Source: Fulvivirgaceae bacterium JP3-4
Lineage (GTDB): Bacteria > Bacteroidota > Bacteroidia > Cytophagales > Cyclobacteriaceae
Length of the DNA: 64,000 nucleotides
Reading direction: 5' to 3'
Assembly: GCA_029309925.1 (NCBI GenBank)
Contig: JARKND010000005.1
Coordinates: forward strand, 1,426,001 to 1,490,000
Shown here: positions 41,623 through 49,632 of the stretch, one piece after another
Numbering within the stretch: position 1 is the first letter of the stretch
Layout: every line of letters starts with the position of its first letter
Made by a program: the position numbers and the translations under genes
The notes under the pieces: model-generated
The model's database searches: none
What the model was told of the DNA's origin: nothing
The model's input: only the letters and a program-made list of their open reading frames with translations

Positions 41623-43275
41623 CTACTCTTCAATTAAAGCGTCTACAGCGTTCGTCACCGGCAGGGTCACCGAAAATATTGCGTACTCATTTGGCACGGA
41701 ATCGGCCTCAATACTACCGTTGTGAAGTTCTACGATTCGTTTGCAGATGGAAAGACCAATGCCCGTTCCGGGGAATTGATCGCGTGTGTGCAGGCGTTCA
41801 AATAATCCGAATATCTTTTCGCGATATTGTTCTTCAAAACCAATGCCGTTGTCTTTTACACGGATGAGAATGTTCTCGTTCTCGATTGAGGCAGTCACCT
41901 CAATGACAGGTGGCGTATCCTGCTTCGAATATTTCAATGCATTTGAGATCAGGTTCGTAAACAGCTGACGCAGACGCAAAGGATGTCCGTTTAGCACCGG
42001 CAGGTTCCCTATATTCACGGTTGCCTTCTTCTCTTTTATGATGATGTCGAGATCTTTGATAATCTCGTTAATAATGTCATTGAGATCGACCGGTTCAAAT
42101 TTTAGTTTCTGCTGCTGCAGCTGCGAATAGCTCAGGAGGTCACTGATCAGCTCCTTCATTCTTCCGGCTGCGAGCGTCATGTTGTTAAGCATGTTATGTC
42201 CAGAGGTGTCGAGGTTGGCGTTGTATTTTTTCTTCAATACATCGGTGTAGAAGAAAAGCTTTCTCAGGGGTTCCTGCAGGTCGTGTGATGCCAGGTGAGC
42301 GAACTGTTCGAGTTCATAATTGCTTCGGTTGAGTTCAATCACCTTTTGCTGCAACTCGCTCTGGTTCTGGAAAAGCTGCTGCTGTATCTCCTTCAGTTCC
42401 CGGTTGTCTTTTAACGTCTGGTCTACTTGCTTCTGTGCACTGATATCCACGATGAACCCGATCCACCTTGTAATGATCTCCTTTTCGTTCTTTAGCGGTA
42501 TAACGGTTATTATGTGCCACAGATAATTTCCGGTGCTTTTCTGCCGGAACCGATATTGTCCGTTGAATGCAGTGCCTTTGGCCACAGCATAAGCAATGTC
42601 TTTTCCAAAGGATGAGAAGTCCTGCGGGTGAATAACCGCCTGCCAGGTTGCCTGAGAAAGCTCTTTCGGTACAAACCCGAAAAAATCCTGCAGCCACTTG
42701 TTTGAATAGCTGATTATTCCGCGCGTGTTTGCCGAGAACATCATCAGCGGTAGTGTATCGGTCAGAAAACGATAGTCGTTCTCACTCTCTTTTAGCTTCT
42801 CCGCCAGTTCCTGCAACTGCAGGTTTTTGCGCCTGATCTCATCGTAAGCCGAAACGGGAGGCTCGGTCTTAAAATAATTGGCGAAGGATTCGATCTTTCC
42901 CTCAGTGAGTGTGCCGCTGAAATTCAGCTGCTGCTGGAGTGTAATGCTGATCTCTTTGCCGTTGCGAATGATTTCAATATCATCTACAAGCCGTTTGGCA
43001 AATGAGCAAGCTTCCGTGCACCGCAGGCTAAAGTCAGTTTTATCGCGAATCATTGCCTTGAAGAATTTTTTGACGCCCATCGATTCAATGCCAAGCACCA
43101 GCACAGCTTCCTTGCCATACTCGATCGCGCACCGGGCGATCTCAGATATTGCTGTGGCAATCGAGGTTTGCACAATGAGGGAGAACCCGGTCATTTCACA
43201 TAACTTCATCGCCCGCTTGTGCGCGAGGATGAGATCCATTTCATTGTCTAGCTTAACCTGTACAATCTCCTTCAT
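41623..43275 (-). CDS. PAS sensor histidine kinase with N-terminal degenerate RsbT-like domain
   Basis: 550 residues. Residues 1-115 look like an RsbT/RsbW ATPase: NEMDLILAHKRAMKLCEMTGFSLIVQTSIATAISEIARCAIEYG, close to the switch kinase encoded just upstream, but the N-box Asn is Cys (SEIARC). A PAS/PAC region follows at about 164-285, coiled coil at 285-325, HisKA with His331 in HLASHDLQEPLRK, and an ATPase domain with NLISNALKYS, VKDNGIGF and FPGTGIGLSICKRIV intact. No membrane helix, so it is cytosolic. It starts 3 bp after the SpoIIE-type gene. It may read the stressosome state and signal to the response regulator (inference). Confidence 0.9.
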   Translation of the reverse strand: MKEIVQVKLDNEMDLILAHKRAMKLCEMTGFSLIVQTSIATAISEIARCAIEYGKEAVLVLGIESMGVKKFFKAMIRDKTDFSLRCTEACSFAKRLVDDIEIIRNGKEISITLQQQLNFSGTLTEGKIESFANYFKTEPPVSAYDEIRRKNLQLQELAEKLKESENDYRFLTDTLPLMMFSANTRGIISYSNKWLQDFFGFVPKELSQATWQAVIHPQDFSSFGKDIAYAVAKGTAFNGQYRFRQKSTGNYLWHIITVIPLKNEKEIITRWIGFIVDISAQKQVDQTLKDNRELKEIQQQLFQNQSELQQKVIELNRSNYELEQFAHLASHDLQEPLRKLFFYTDVLKKKYNANLDTSGHNMLNNMTLAAGRMKELISDLLSYSQLQQQKLKFEPVDLNDIINEIIKDLDIIIKEKKATVNIGNLPVLNGHPLRLRQLFTNLISNALKYSKQDTPPVIEVTASIENENILIRVKDNGIGFEEQYREKIFGLFERLHTRDQFPGTGIGLSICKRIVELHNGSIEADSVPNEYAIFSVTLPVTNAVDALIEE

Positions 43276-43278
43276 GCG

Positions 43279-44292
43279 CTAACTAACTTTTGAAATCAAT
43301 ATTGATGAATCATCGGTGCCCCGGGTGAAGTCTTTATACACCGCTGCTGCCATCACCATGTTGTCATATTTGAGTATGGATGGAAATTTCGTCAGATCCC
43401 ACCGCGTACGGATCCCATCCGATGCCATCACGAGATACTGGTTTCGTTCTGCAGGGAGTGTCGAACAATTGATCGAGTTTGGAATGTTCAGGCCGATGGT
43501 ACCGTTGTATGACATGTAATTCTTATAGGCAATGCCCTGGTATAGCCGGGTGACGATATTTCCAATTCCGCAGATTTTCCATTCGTTTCGCTTTCGGTCG
43601 AATATGCCGATGGTGCCCACAAGCCCCCGCGTCCGCCTAACTTTTTCGTGCATCTGCCTCATGATATCCACGGGGTTGGTTTCATCAGTTGCAAAAAAAA
43701 AATCCGCAGCGCGCTGAACGGCTTCCTGCGCATATTTGCCGTGCCCGAGCCCATCTCCGAGAAAAACCCGGACGTCTGTCGCTGTCCTCTTAACGGAATA
43801 GGCGTCTCCGCATTCAACCTCCCGGGGCTTTGCCACACATAGCCCTCGGATATCGATGTCGAGATTTTCCTTACGCACAAATCCGGTGTGGTGCGTGGCA
43901 ACTTTTGAATACACAATTGTTCCCCACTGAGGAATCGAATAAATGTTAAAGACGGAGCTTAAACGTTCAAGGGCTCCAAGTCCGTGGCCGAGTGTATTGC
44001 TTGTAGATATACCATCGCGCATAACCCGGGGTATATCAGCAATTCCCGGACCTTTATCGATGGCCAGAATTTCAAAAGTTGAGTCGTCACCTGAATGGCA
44101 AACACGATAAAGAATTTCACCTCCGGTGGCGTATTTAATGAGGTTGGAGCAAATTTCCGAAACGATGATATCGATTTCTCCGGCACGCTGCTCTGAAAAC
44201 TTTCCGGCAGCTACTGCCTTGTGGATCTCACGCTTGAGGTACGCCACATAACTGCGGTCTTCGATAATATAGCTGGTAAAGGTCCTATCCAT
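43279..44292 (-). CDS. fused RsbT/W-like ATPase and SpoIIE/RsbX-type phosphatase
   Basis: 337 residues. The N-terminal 135 residues are a GHKL ATPase (IDIIVSEICSNLIKYATGGEI with intact Asn, IDKGPGIADIPRVMRDG, GHGLGALERL). The C-terminal half is a PP2C-like SpoIIE domain (RVFLGDGLGHGKYAQEAVQRA with two-Gly Asp metal site, VGTIGIFDRKRNEWKICGIGN, YLVMASDGIRTRW, DDSSILISKV). In Bacillus RsbX dephosphorylates RsbR and RsbS to reset the stressosome; this fusion should do the same, the ATPase half perhaps binding partners. The gene overlaps RsbT by 8 bp. Confidence 0.9.
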   Translation of the reverse strand: MDRTFTSYIIEDRSYVAYLKREIHKAVAAGKFSEQRAGEIDIIVSEICSNLIKYATGGEILYRVCHSGDDSTFEILAIDKGPGIADIPRVMRDGISTSNTLGHGLGALERLSSVFNIYSIPQWGTIVYSKVATHHTGFVRKENLDIDIRGLCVAKPREVECGDAYSVKRTATDVRVFLGDGLGHGKYAQEAVQRAADFFFATDETNPVDIMRQMHEKVRRTRGLVGTIGIFDRKRNEWKICGIGNIVTRLYQGIAYKNYMSYNGTIGLNIPNSINCSTLPAERNQYLVMASDGIRTRWDLTKFPSILKYDNMVMAAAVYKDFTRGTDDSSILISKVS

Positions 44293-44671
44293 TTTTCCAC
44301 TTGATAACGGTCACGGTAGTTCCTTTTCCCACTTCCGATTGAATATCGAATTCGCTTACAAGTCTTTTTGTTCCTGGCAGGCCAAGCCCCAGACTTTTAC
44401 CCGTAGAGAAACCGTCTTTCATGGCGAGTTTTACATCGGGGATGCCCGGACCTTTATCGATAAAAATTAATTTAATTCCGTTTTCTCTGCCTTTGCTGAT
44501 AACTTCAATAACGGCATTCCCGCCACCCGCATACTTAAGCATATTGCGGGCGAGTTCGCTTGCAGCTGTGATGATTTTCGTCTGATTGACCAGGCTCATG
44601 CCTACTTTGACGGCATATTCCTTCAGCCTGTTCCTAAACGGAATTACATCAACCTCGCGGGTGATTGTCAT
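44285..44671 (-). CDS. rsbT: RsbT-like switch serine/threonine kinase
   Basis: Taking ATG 44671 (MTITREVDVIPFRNRLKEYAV) gives 128 residues; a start at 44695 would overlap rsbS by 17 bp. It is a single GHKL ATPase domain: IITAASELARNMLKYAGGG with intact N-box Asn, FIDKGPGIPDVKLAMKDGFSTG and LGLGLPGTKRLVSEFDI. In known modules RsbT phosphorylates RsbS and RsbR, leaves the stressosome and turns on an output partner. Here the usual RsbU phosphatase and sigma-B are absent; the nearby kinase is the candidate partner. Confidence 0.92.
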   Translation of the reverse strand: MTITREVDVIPFRNRLKEYAVKVGMSLVNQTKIITAASELARNMLKYAGGGNAVIEVISKGRENGIKLIFIDKGPGIPDVKLAMKDGFSTGKSLGLGLPGTKRLVSEFDIQSEVGKGTTVTVIKWKNG

Positions 44672-44678
44672 GGTTTCT

Positions 44679-45077
44679 TTATTCAGAATCACCATCGTCC
44701 GCGTCCTCGGGCTCTTTATCGTCTGCTATCTTCCTGGTTAACAGTTCAATTCCTTTTTCAACGTTAAGCGCACTGAGCACGCCTTTCAATGGCAGTCCGA
44801 GTTCAACCAACGTGATGGCTACTGCAGGCTGCATGCCTACCACAACTGTCTCCGCATCGAGAATTTTTGACATCGTTGCAATATTGCCGATGATCCGACC
44901 CATGAATGAATCGATAATGCTTACCGCTGAAATGTCTATCAGGACGCCCTTCGCTCCCGTTTTATTAATGGTCTGAACAAGATCGGCCTCGAGGTTTTCC
45001 GCCAATCGATCATACAAATCAACCTGGATGGTGACTAAGAGCAGGCTTCCCATCCGAAGGATCGGTATCTTTTCCAT
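44679..45077 (-). CDS. rsbS: RsbS-like single STAS-domain stressosome protein
   Basis: 132 residues, one STAS domain: IPILRMGSLLLVTIQVDLYDRLAENLEADLVQTI, then GVLIDISAVSIIDSFMGRIIGNIA, where the Ser of DISAVSIIDSF is at the place of the phosphorylated serine of Bacillus RsbS. It has GMQPAVAITLVELGL at the end. It ends in an acidic tail (DDKEPEDADDGDSE). RsbS forms the stressosome core with RsbR and holds RsbT inactive. It lies 8 bp after rsbR. Confidence 0.92.
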   Translation of the reverse strand: MEKIPILRMGSLLLVTIQVDLYDRLAENLEADLVQTINKTGAKGVLIDISAVSIIDSFMGRIIGNIATMSKILDAETVVVGMQPAVAITLVELGLPLKGVLSALNVEKGIELLTRKIADDKEPEDADDGDSE

Positions 45078-45085
45078 ACAAGGTG

Positions 45086-45955
45086 CTAGTTTTCTGAAAT
45101 TGCTGCGACTTTCTGCTTTTTAACCACCTGGAGCTGAAGCAGGGCAAAGGCGGTCTTCAGTGCACTTGCGAGGGATGCTTTTGTTGTAACGTGGGAAAGG
45201 TCAATCCCAAGGTGCACTACGGTCTGCGCAATTTCCGGGCGGATACCGCTGATGATACATTCCGCACCCATGAGACGTGTAGCGCTTACCGTCTTAATAA
45301 GGTGTTGCGCAACAAGTGAGTCAACCGCGGGAACACCTGAGATATCCAGAATCGCGATACTGCTTCCGCTTTCAACAATTTCCTGAAGAAGGCTTTCCAT
45401 TACAACCTGTGTGCGCGAGCTGTCCAGCGTACCGATGATCGGCAGTGCAAGAATTCCATCCCAGACACGGATTACCGGTGTTGAAATTTCCGTGATCTCA
45501 TCCGTCTGACGAAGGATGACTTCTTCACGACCTTTTATAAAAGTTTCGAACGTGGAAACGCCAAAGCTGTCAATGATCTTGCTGATCTTCAGGCTCTGCA
45601 TGTACAATTCCTGCGGGTCTTTGATTTCTGTTTGAAGAACGTTTAACAGCGCATCCTTCAGGCTGAATACAAAGGTTCCCGTTTCGCGTGGTGAATAGCC
45701 CTGCTTGGCGCGGGAAATCGAAATGCCCGTGAGAATGTCGACAACGGGTTCGAAATCCGAATTCTTCGGATCATCGATACTTTCGTCCTTAAGATTATCA
45801 ACAAAGGTGTTGAGTAACTCCTCCGACTGCACGCGAAGGTCTTCATTGCTCATCAGGTCCTCCCGCAAACCTTCGTCTGCGAGCTGAAACTTCATCCAGG
45901 TCTCAAGAATAGTTTTCTTCTTTTTCTGGAGTACTTTAATAGCTTCGTTTTTCAT
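45086..45955 (-). CDS. rsbR: RsbR-like STAS-domain stressosome sensor
   Basis: 289 residues. The N-terminal 150 form a helical RsbR sensor domain (about 1-155; non-haem-globin-like fold in the family). The C-terminal STAS domain has RVWDGILALPIIGTLDSSRTQVVMESLL, AILDISGVPAVDSLVAQHLIKTVSATRLMGAECIISGIRPEIAQTVVHLGIDL, almost identical in layout to Bacillus RsbR, including the phosphoacceptor Thr/Ser positions (T in GTLDSSRT; S in VDS). The stimulus it senses is unknown. It is first in the operon, with a 200-bp leader shared with the divergent hydrolase. Confidence 0.93.
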   Translation of the reverse strand: MKNEAIKVLQKKKKTILETWMKFQLADEGLREDLMSNEDLRVQSEELLNTFVDNLKDESIDDPKNSDFEPVVDILTGISISRAKQGYSPRETGTFVFSLKDALLNVLQTEIKDPQELYMQSLKISKIIDSFGVSTFETFIKGREEVILRQTDEITEISTPVIRVWDGILALPIIGTLDSSRTQVVMESLLQEIVESGSSIAILDISGVPAVDSLVAQHLIKTVSATRLMGAECIISGIRPEIAQTVVHLGIDLSHVTTKASLASALKTAFALLQLQVVKKQKVAAISEN

Positions 45956-46157
45956 TAGAAGTTGATTATAGGATTGGTAAAAAAAAGACGGGATTTATCG
46001 AAAGGATTGATACGCTGGCATAGGTCGTGTTGGGGTCGAATAAAGTGGGGATAAATTTCCATGCCAGCATGCGATCTTTTTGATGAGCAATAATTTCTAC
46101 AGGAGTGTGTAAATTATTGCCGCTTTGTAGGTATTCAAGTATTTTATAATCTGAAAC

Positions 46158-47066
46158 ATGAACGCTATACGAATCCTTAGCACGACCATTCTTACCATAC
46201 TTATATTTCAGGCGACTGATGCACAAATTCCTGAACGCCTGAGGGCGGCTTTTCCGCAGGGCACTATCACGCACCAGAACGTGCCTTATGCAGGCGATAC
46301 ATTAACGAAGCACCAGCTTGATATTTATCTCCCGGCAAACGCTTCGGGCGTCCGGCCATTGCTTGTATGGATTCACGGTGGCGCGTGGAATCACAATGAC
46401 AAATATGCTGACATGGGCTACATGAAGAAAACGATTCGAAGTTTCCTCGAGAATGGCTATGCGTTGGCAAGCATCGACTACCGGCACAGTACCACCAAGA
46501 TATTTCCCGCGCAGATTCACGACTGCGCTCAGGCACTTGAGTTCCTGCATACTAACGCTGCAAAATATAATATCGACAGAAAGCGTATTGCATTGGTAGG
46601 ATTTTCCGCTGGGGGACATCTCGCATCGCTGCTGGGACTGTCTTTGAACAACAACGTCAGTGAATTTTTTCCCTCCGGGGAGAAACCATCCTACGCCCTA
46701 AAGGCGATTGTCAACTTCTACGGTCCCGCTGATTTACTAATGATGAGTGCACGGCAGGATCCGGAAAACGTCAACGACCCCATCTATCAATTGCTTGGCG
46801 CATCACCGGTAAAACGTCCCGACCTTGCGCGAAGAGCAAGCCCGGTAACCTATGTAGATAAGAACGACCCCCCATTCTTTATTGTGAATGGCGAAAAAGA
46901 TGAATCGGTACCGTATCAGCAATCCCTGCTTTTAAAATCCGCGCTTGATCTGGCCGGAGTAAAAAGTGAACTGACAATCGTTGAAGGAGCTCCGCACTAT
47001 GGCGAAATGTTTGATGCTGACCAGATTCGCAAGCAACTCCTCGCTTTCCTGAAAATTCATCTTTAA
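46158..47066 (+). CDS. exported alpha/beta hydrolase (BD-FAE/carboxylesterase-like)
   Basis: 302 residues with a signal peptide (MNAIRILSTTILTILIFQATDAQ). It has HGGAWNHNDKYADM as oxyanion motif, the nucleophile elbow LVGFSAGGHLASLLG (Ser near 145), Asp in NGEKDESVPYQQ and His in APHYGEMF. The sequence VPYAGDTLTKHQLDIYLPANASGVRPLLVWIHGGAW is typical of the BD-FAE/xylan- or tannase-type esterases. Probably a periplasmic carbohydrate or small-ester esterase. A HAD gene follows after 3 bp. Confidence 0.88.
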   Translation: MNAIRILSTTILTILIFQATDAQIPERLRAAFPQGTITHQNVPYAGDTLTKHQLDIYLPANASGVRPLLVWIHGGAWNHNDKYADMGYMKKTIRSFLENGYALASIDYRHSTTKIFPAQIHDCAQALEFLHTNAAKYNIDRKRIALVGFSAGGHLASLLGLSLNNNVSEFFPSGEKPSYALKAIVNFYGPADLLMMSARQDPENVNDPIYQLLGASPVKRPDLARRASPVTYVDKNDPPFFIVNGEKDESVPYQQSLLLKSALDLAGVKSELTIVEGAPHYGEMFDADQIRKQLLAFLKIHL

Positions 47067-47069
47067 CCC

Positions 47070-47900
47070 ATGGCATTTCGCGCAATCTGTACAGACATTG
47101 ACGGCACGCTTCTTAATAAAGAAAGACAACTCTCGGCCAGAACGATAGAGGCCATCGGTGCGCTTCCCAACGACTTTCCTGTGATCCTGGCATCATCGCG
47201 GATGCCTTCCGCCATGACGCACCTGCAGGCAGAACTTGGTATAGAGCACCACCCGCTGATCGCTTTCAATGGCGGCTACGTATTGAAGTATGAGGGCAAC
47301 TTCGCGAGGGAATTCTGCTCGGTTGAAATTCCAGCGCACGTGGTTCAAAAAATTCTCGGTCTGTCAAAGGGAACAACGATTCACAACAGCTTGTACCGGA
47401 AAGACGATTGGTTCGCGCCCGCTAAGGATAAGTGGACAATCCGGGAGGAGACCATCACGAAGGTCAGGGCAACGATTACAGATGTTTTCAACATTGCAAG
47501 ACAGTGGAAATCTCAGGGGATTGGTGCGCATAAAGTGATGTGTATGGGAGAAGAACAGGAAATCCATCAGCTGGAGCAGCGCCTGAATGAAACGCTGTCG
47601 GATGACATTCATGTTTATCGCAGCCGCCCAACGTACCTCGAACTCGCCCCAAAATCTATTTCCAAAGCAACAGGATTGTCTCTCCTTCTAGACGAATTGT
47701 ATGATTTTTCCCTGGGCGAAGTGATTTGTTTCGGTGACAACTATAATGACATTGACATGCTGAAAGTGGCCGGGCTTGGCGTTGCTGTGGCGAATGCGCG
47801 GGAAGAGGTTAAGGCGATTGCCTCTGAGCTCACAGGTAAAAGTATCGATGACGGAGTAGCAGAAGCGATTGAAAAGTACTGTTTCCCTAGGGAAAAATGA
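47070..47900 (+). CDS. Cof-type HAD-IIB phosphatase
   Basis: 276 residues. HAD motif I is TDIDGTLLNKERQLS near the N-terminus, motif II is VILASSRMP, motif III/IV is VICFGDNYNDIDMLKVAGLGVAVANAREEVK, with a C2B cap between (HLQAELGIEHHPLIAFNGGYV). These enzymes dephosphorylate sugar phosphates, FMN or similar small substrates in the cytosol. It is translationally close to the esterase before it (3-bp gap). Its last codons (PREK) coincide with the first copy of the TTTCCCTAGGGAAA palindrome. Confidence 0.92.
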   Translation: MAFRAICTDIDGTLLNKERQLSARTIEAIGALPNDFPVILASSRMPSAMTHLQAELGIEHHPLIAFNGGYVLKYEGNFAREFCSVEIPAHVVQKILGLSKGTTIHNSLYRKDDWFAPAKDKWTIREETITKVRATITDVFNIARQWKSQGIGAHKVMCMGEEQEIHQLEQRLNETLSDDIHVYRSRPTYLELAPKSISKATGLSLLLDELYDFSLGEVICFGDNYNDIDMLKVAGLGVAVANAREEVKAIASELTGKSIDDGVAEAIEKYCFPREK

Positions 47901-48098
47901 GCTGATCGAATCGTTTTCCCTATGAAAATCAGTGTTCTCACGGGCCGGGTCAGGGGAAACATAAGGCATCACAGCAGGCGTTCTCATAGGGAAAAAGTGT
48001 TGAAAATCTGATTTTCCCTAGGAGAAAATGGAGATTGAAGAGGAGTTCCATAGGGGAATTTTCACTTTTTCATAGGGAAAATTAGTTTTCATGGAAAC
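47882..48098. repeat. cluster of six or more TTTTCCCTA(tg/gg)AAAA palindromes
   Basis: Copies are at 47882-47895 (TTTCCCTAGGGAAA, perfect), 47914-47928 (TTTTCCCTATGAAAA), 47984-47997 (reverse), 48012-48028 (TTTTCCCTAGGAGAAAA), 48049-48062 (reverse, one extra G) and 48066-48084 (reverse). Looser relatives lie near 47953 and 48086. Orientation varies, spacing is about 30-70 bp. The 47901-48301 stretch has no gene and leads into the SWIB gene. It may be a multi-site operator or a local repeat family. Confidence 0.7.
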
Positions 48099-48301
48099 AA
48101 TTTCGTTACCTTTACCGAAGGAGTTGAATGTATTCCTCCTTAGCGAAACAGAAGTTGATACAACACTTATACAATAGTGCATCAATAAAGAAGAAGCTGA
48201 CAATGGCTTCGAAGGCTAACCTCTCCCCGAAACATTCCTGCATGACCGGAATGATATTTTTCCAGAACGAATCTTTTAACCACTAAATTCAAATAAACGC
48301 T

Positions 48302-48664
48302 ATGGCAAAAACAGCGAAGAAGTCTGCTAAGAAAGCAGCAAAGAAGACGGCAAAGAAAGCCGCAAAGAAGACTGCTAAGAAGGCAGCAAAAGCTCCTAAG
48401 AAGAAATCAGCAAGGAAGCCTAATGCTGCCTTCATGGCTCCTCTTACTGTAAGCGATAACCTCGCAGCAGTTGTTGGCAACAAGCCACTTCCAAGAACAC
48501 AGATCATTAAGAAGATCTGGGATTACATTAAGAAGAACGGTCTTCAGGACAAGAAGAACAGACGTATGATCAACGCTGATGACAAATTGAAAGTTGTTTT
48601 CGGTGGCAAAGGTCAGATCTCAATGTTCGAACTTGCTAAAGTTGTAAACAAGAACGTGAAGTAA
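48302..48664 (+). CDS. SWIB-domain protein with histone-H1-like Lys/Ala N-terminal tail
   Basis: 120 residues. The first 40 are Ala/Lys repeats (AKKSAKKAAKKTAKKA...), the composition of histone H1 C-terminal tails and bacterial H1-like proteins. Residues 41-120 are a SWIB/MDM2 domain (FMAPLTVSDNLAAVVGNKPLPRTQIIKKIWDYIKKNGLQDKKNRRMINADDKLKVVFGGKGQISMFELAKVV). Family members with this architecture (Chlamydia, plants, some Bacteroidota) are thought to bind DNA and organise chromatin. Role here inferred. It has its own terminator and probably its own promoter. Confidence 0.93.
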   Translation: MAKTAKKSAKKAAKKTAKKAAKKTAKKAAKAPKKKSARKPNAAFMAPLTVSDNLAAVVGNKPLPRTQIIKKIWDYIKKNGLQDKKNRRMINADDKLKVVFGGKGQISMFELAKVVNKNVK

Positions 48665-48682
48665 TTCCTTCGCGATCAATAA

Positions 48683-48714
48683 AAAAGCCTGGGTAGTTTA
48701 CTCGGGCTTTTTTG
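48683..48714 (+). terminator. intrinsic terminator after the SWIB gene
   Basis: AAAGCCtGgGT and ACtCgGGCTTT pair across a five-base loop and end in a run of T. It lies 19 bp after the stop codon. Confidence 0.85.
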
Positions 48715-48914
48715 TTTTATGGTCGTTCCTCCTTGTGAGATTACGCGTCACGGGCAAAAAACGCTTGCGTGATGAGGATGCCAGTTGCCAATCCACGGGA
48801 TCGCAGCCCACGCAAATTGCAGTTGATGGAGAATCCTTCCCGGTTGATCAAAGAAAGTTTACGCTTTTCGGGATTGTTCGTTCATTCAGGTGTGGAAAAC
48901 AAAATAATACACTT

Positions 48915-49397
48915 ATGAAAACGAACAATCTTAAACTTACCGCAATTGCGTTGGTGCTTTGCGCTTTCGCGATGCTTATCTCCTCTTTCGACTCTTTCGA
49001 CAATCGGCCCGGTGGTGACAGCTTCACAATCTATCTCAACGACAAACTTGTTGTCGAGCAGTATGTTCACATGAAAGAAAAGACAAAAACGATTTCTCTC
49101 ACGGGGGCTGCCGATAATGATGTGCTGAGGATTCACTACAGCCATTGCGGAAAGATGGGAGTTGCAAGGGTCTTGGCTGTTAAAGACAGTCAGAACAAGA
49201 TTGTTAAGATCTGGAAGTTTCAGGATTCTTCTGATGCAAACGCGGGAGCAATGAAGGTCACCGTTGGTGATATCAATAAGATTTCTAAAACATCCGGTAA
49301 CAAATCGCTGTCGCTCGTTTACTCTTCTGAGCAGCTGCGCGATGGAATAACCCTCGCCACGCTCAGCAGCAATGATGTGCGCGCTAGCTTAAAATGA
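48915..49397 (+). CDS. exported hypothetical protein
   Basis: ATG 48915 gives 160 residues with a signal peptide or anchor (MKTNNLKLTAIALVLCAFAMLIS). The rest is beta-rich with GGDSFTIYLNDKLVVEQYVHMKEKTKTISL and HCGKMGVARVLAVKDSQNKIVKIWKFQDSSD. The repeated pattern of LxxxSxxxxV and a central Cys is seen in a small Bacteroidota secreted family, but no function is known to me. A longer frame from 48735 crosses non-coding-like sequence and is rejected. It is closed by a terminator. Confidence 0.7.
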   Translation: MKTNNLKLTAIALVLCAFAMLISSFDSFDNRPGGDSFTIYLNDKLVVEQYVHMKEKTKTISLTGAADNDVLRIHYSHCGKMGVARVLAVKDSQNKIVKIWKFQDSSDANAGAMKVTVGDINKISKTSGNKSLSLVYSSEQLRDGITLATLSSNDVRASLK

Positions 49398-49420
49398 TTT
49401 TACCTGACCGATAAACTGCG

Positions 49421-49453
49421 CCAGCTGCTTAACCGAGTAGCTGGTTCTTTTTT
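49421..49453 (+). terminator. intrinsic terminator
   Basis: CCAGCTgCT and AGtAGCTGG pair around a six-base loop and are followed by TTCTTTTTT. It lies 24 bp after the stop of the exported hypothetical protein. Confidence 0.85.
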
Positions 49454-49632
49454 GTGATTGTGTGCAATCAATTTCACTCGGGTGTTGACTAATTCACCAA
49501 TAAGAACCGGCTCTGAATAAACACGACAATTTTAAACTCCTGAAAAGCAATCGCTTACGCTACAGCTGTTTCTGAGGGCACGTCATTCGAACTAAGTGAT
49601 GCAGAAAACTAATTGTATTACTAAACTGAAAA

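Noticed and set aside
48018-48203. 61-codon minus-strand frame
   Set aside because: Translation of the TTTTCCCTA palindrome region; Ser-rich, no homology features.
48735-48914. Upstream extension of the exported hypothetical protein
   Set aside because: Basic/Cys-rich non-coding-like residues ahead of a signal peptide at 48915.
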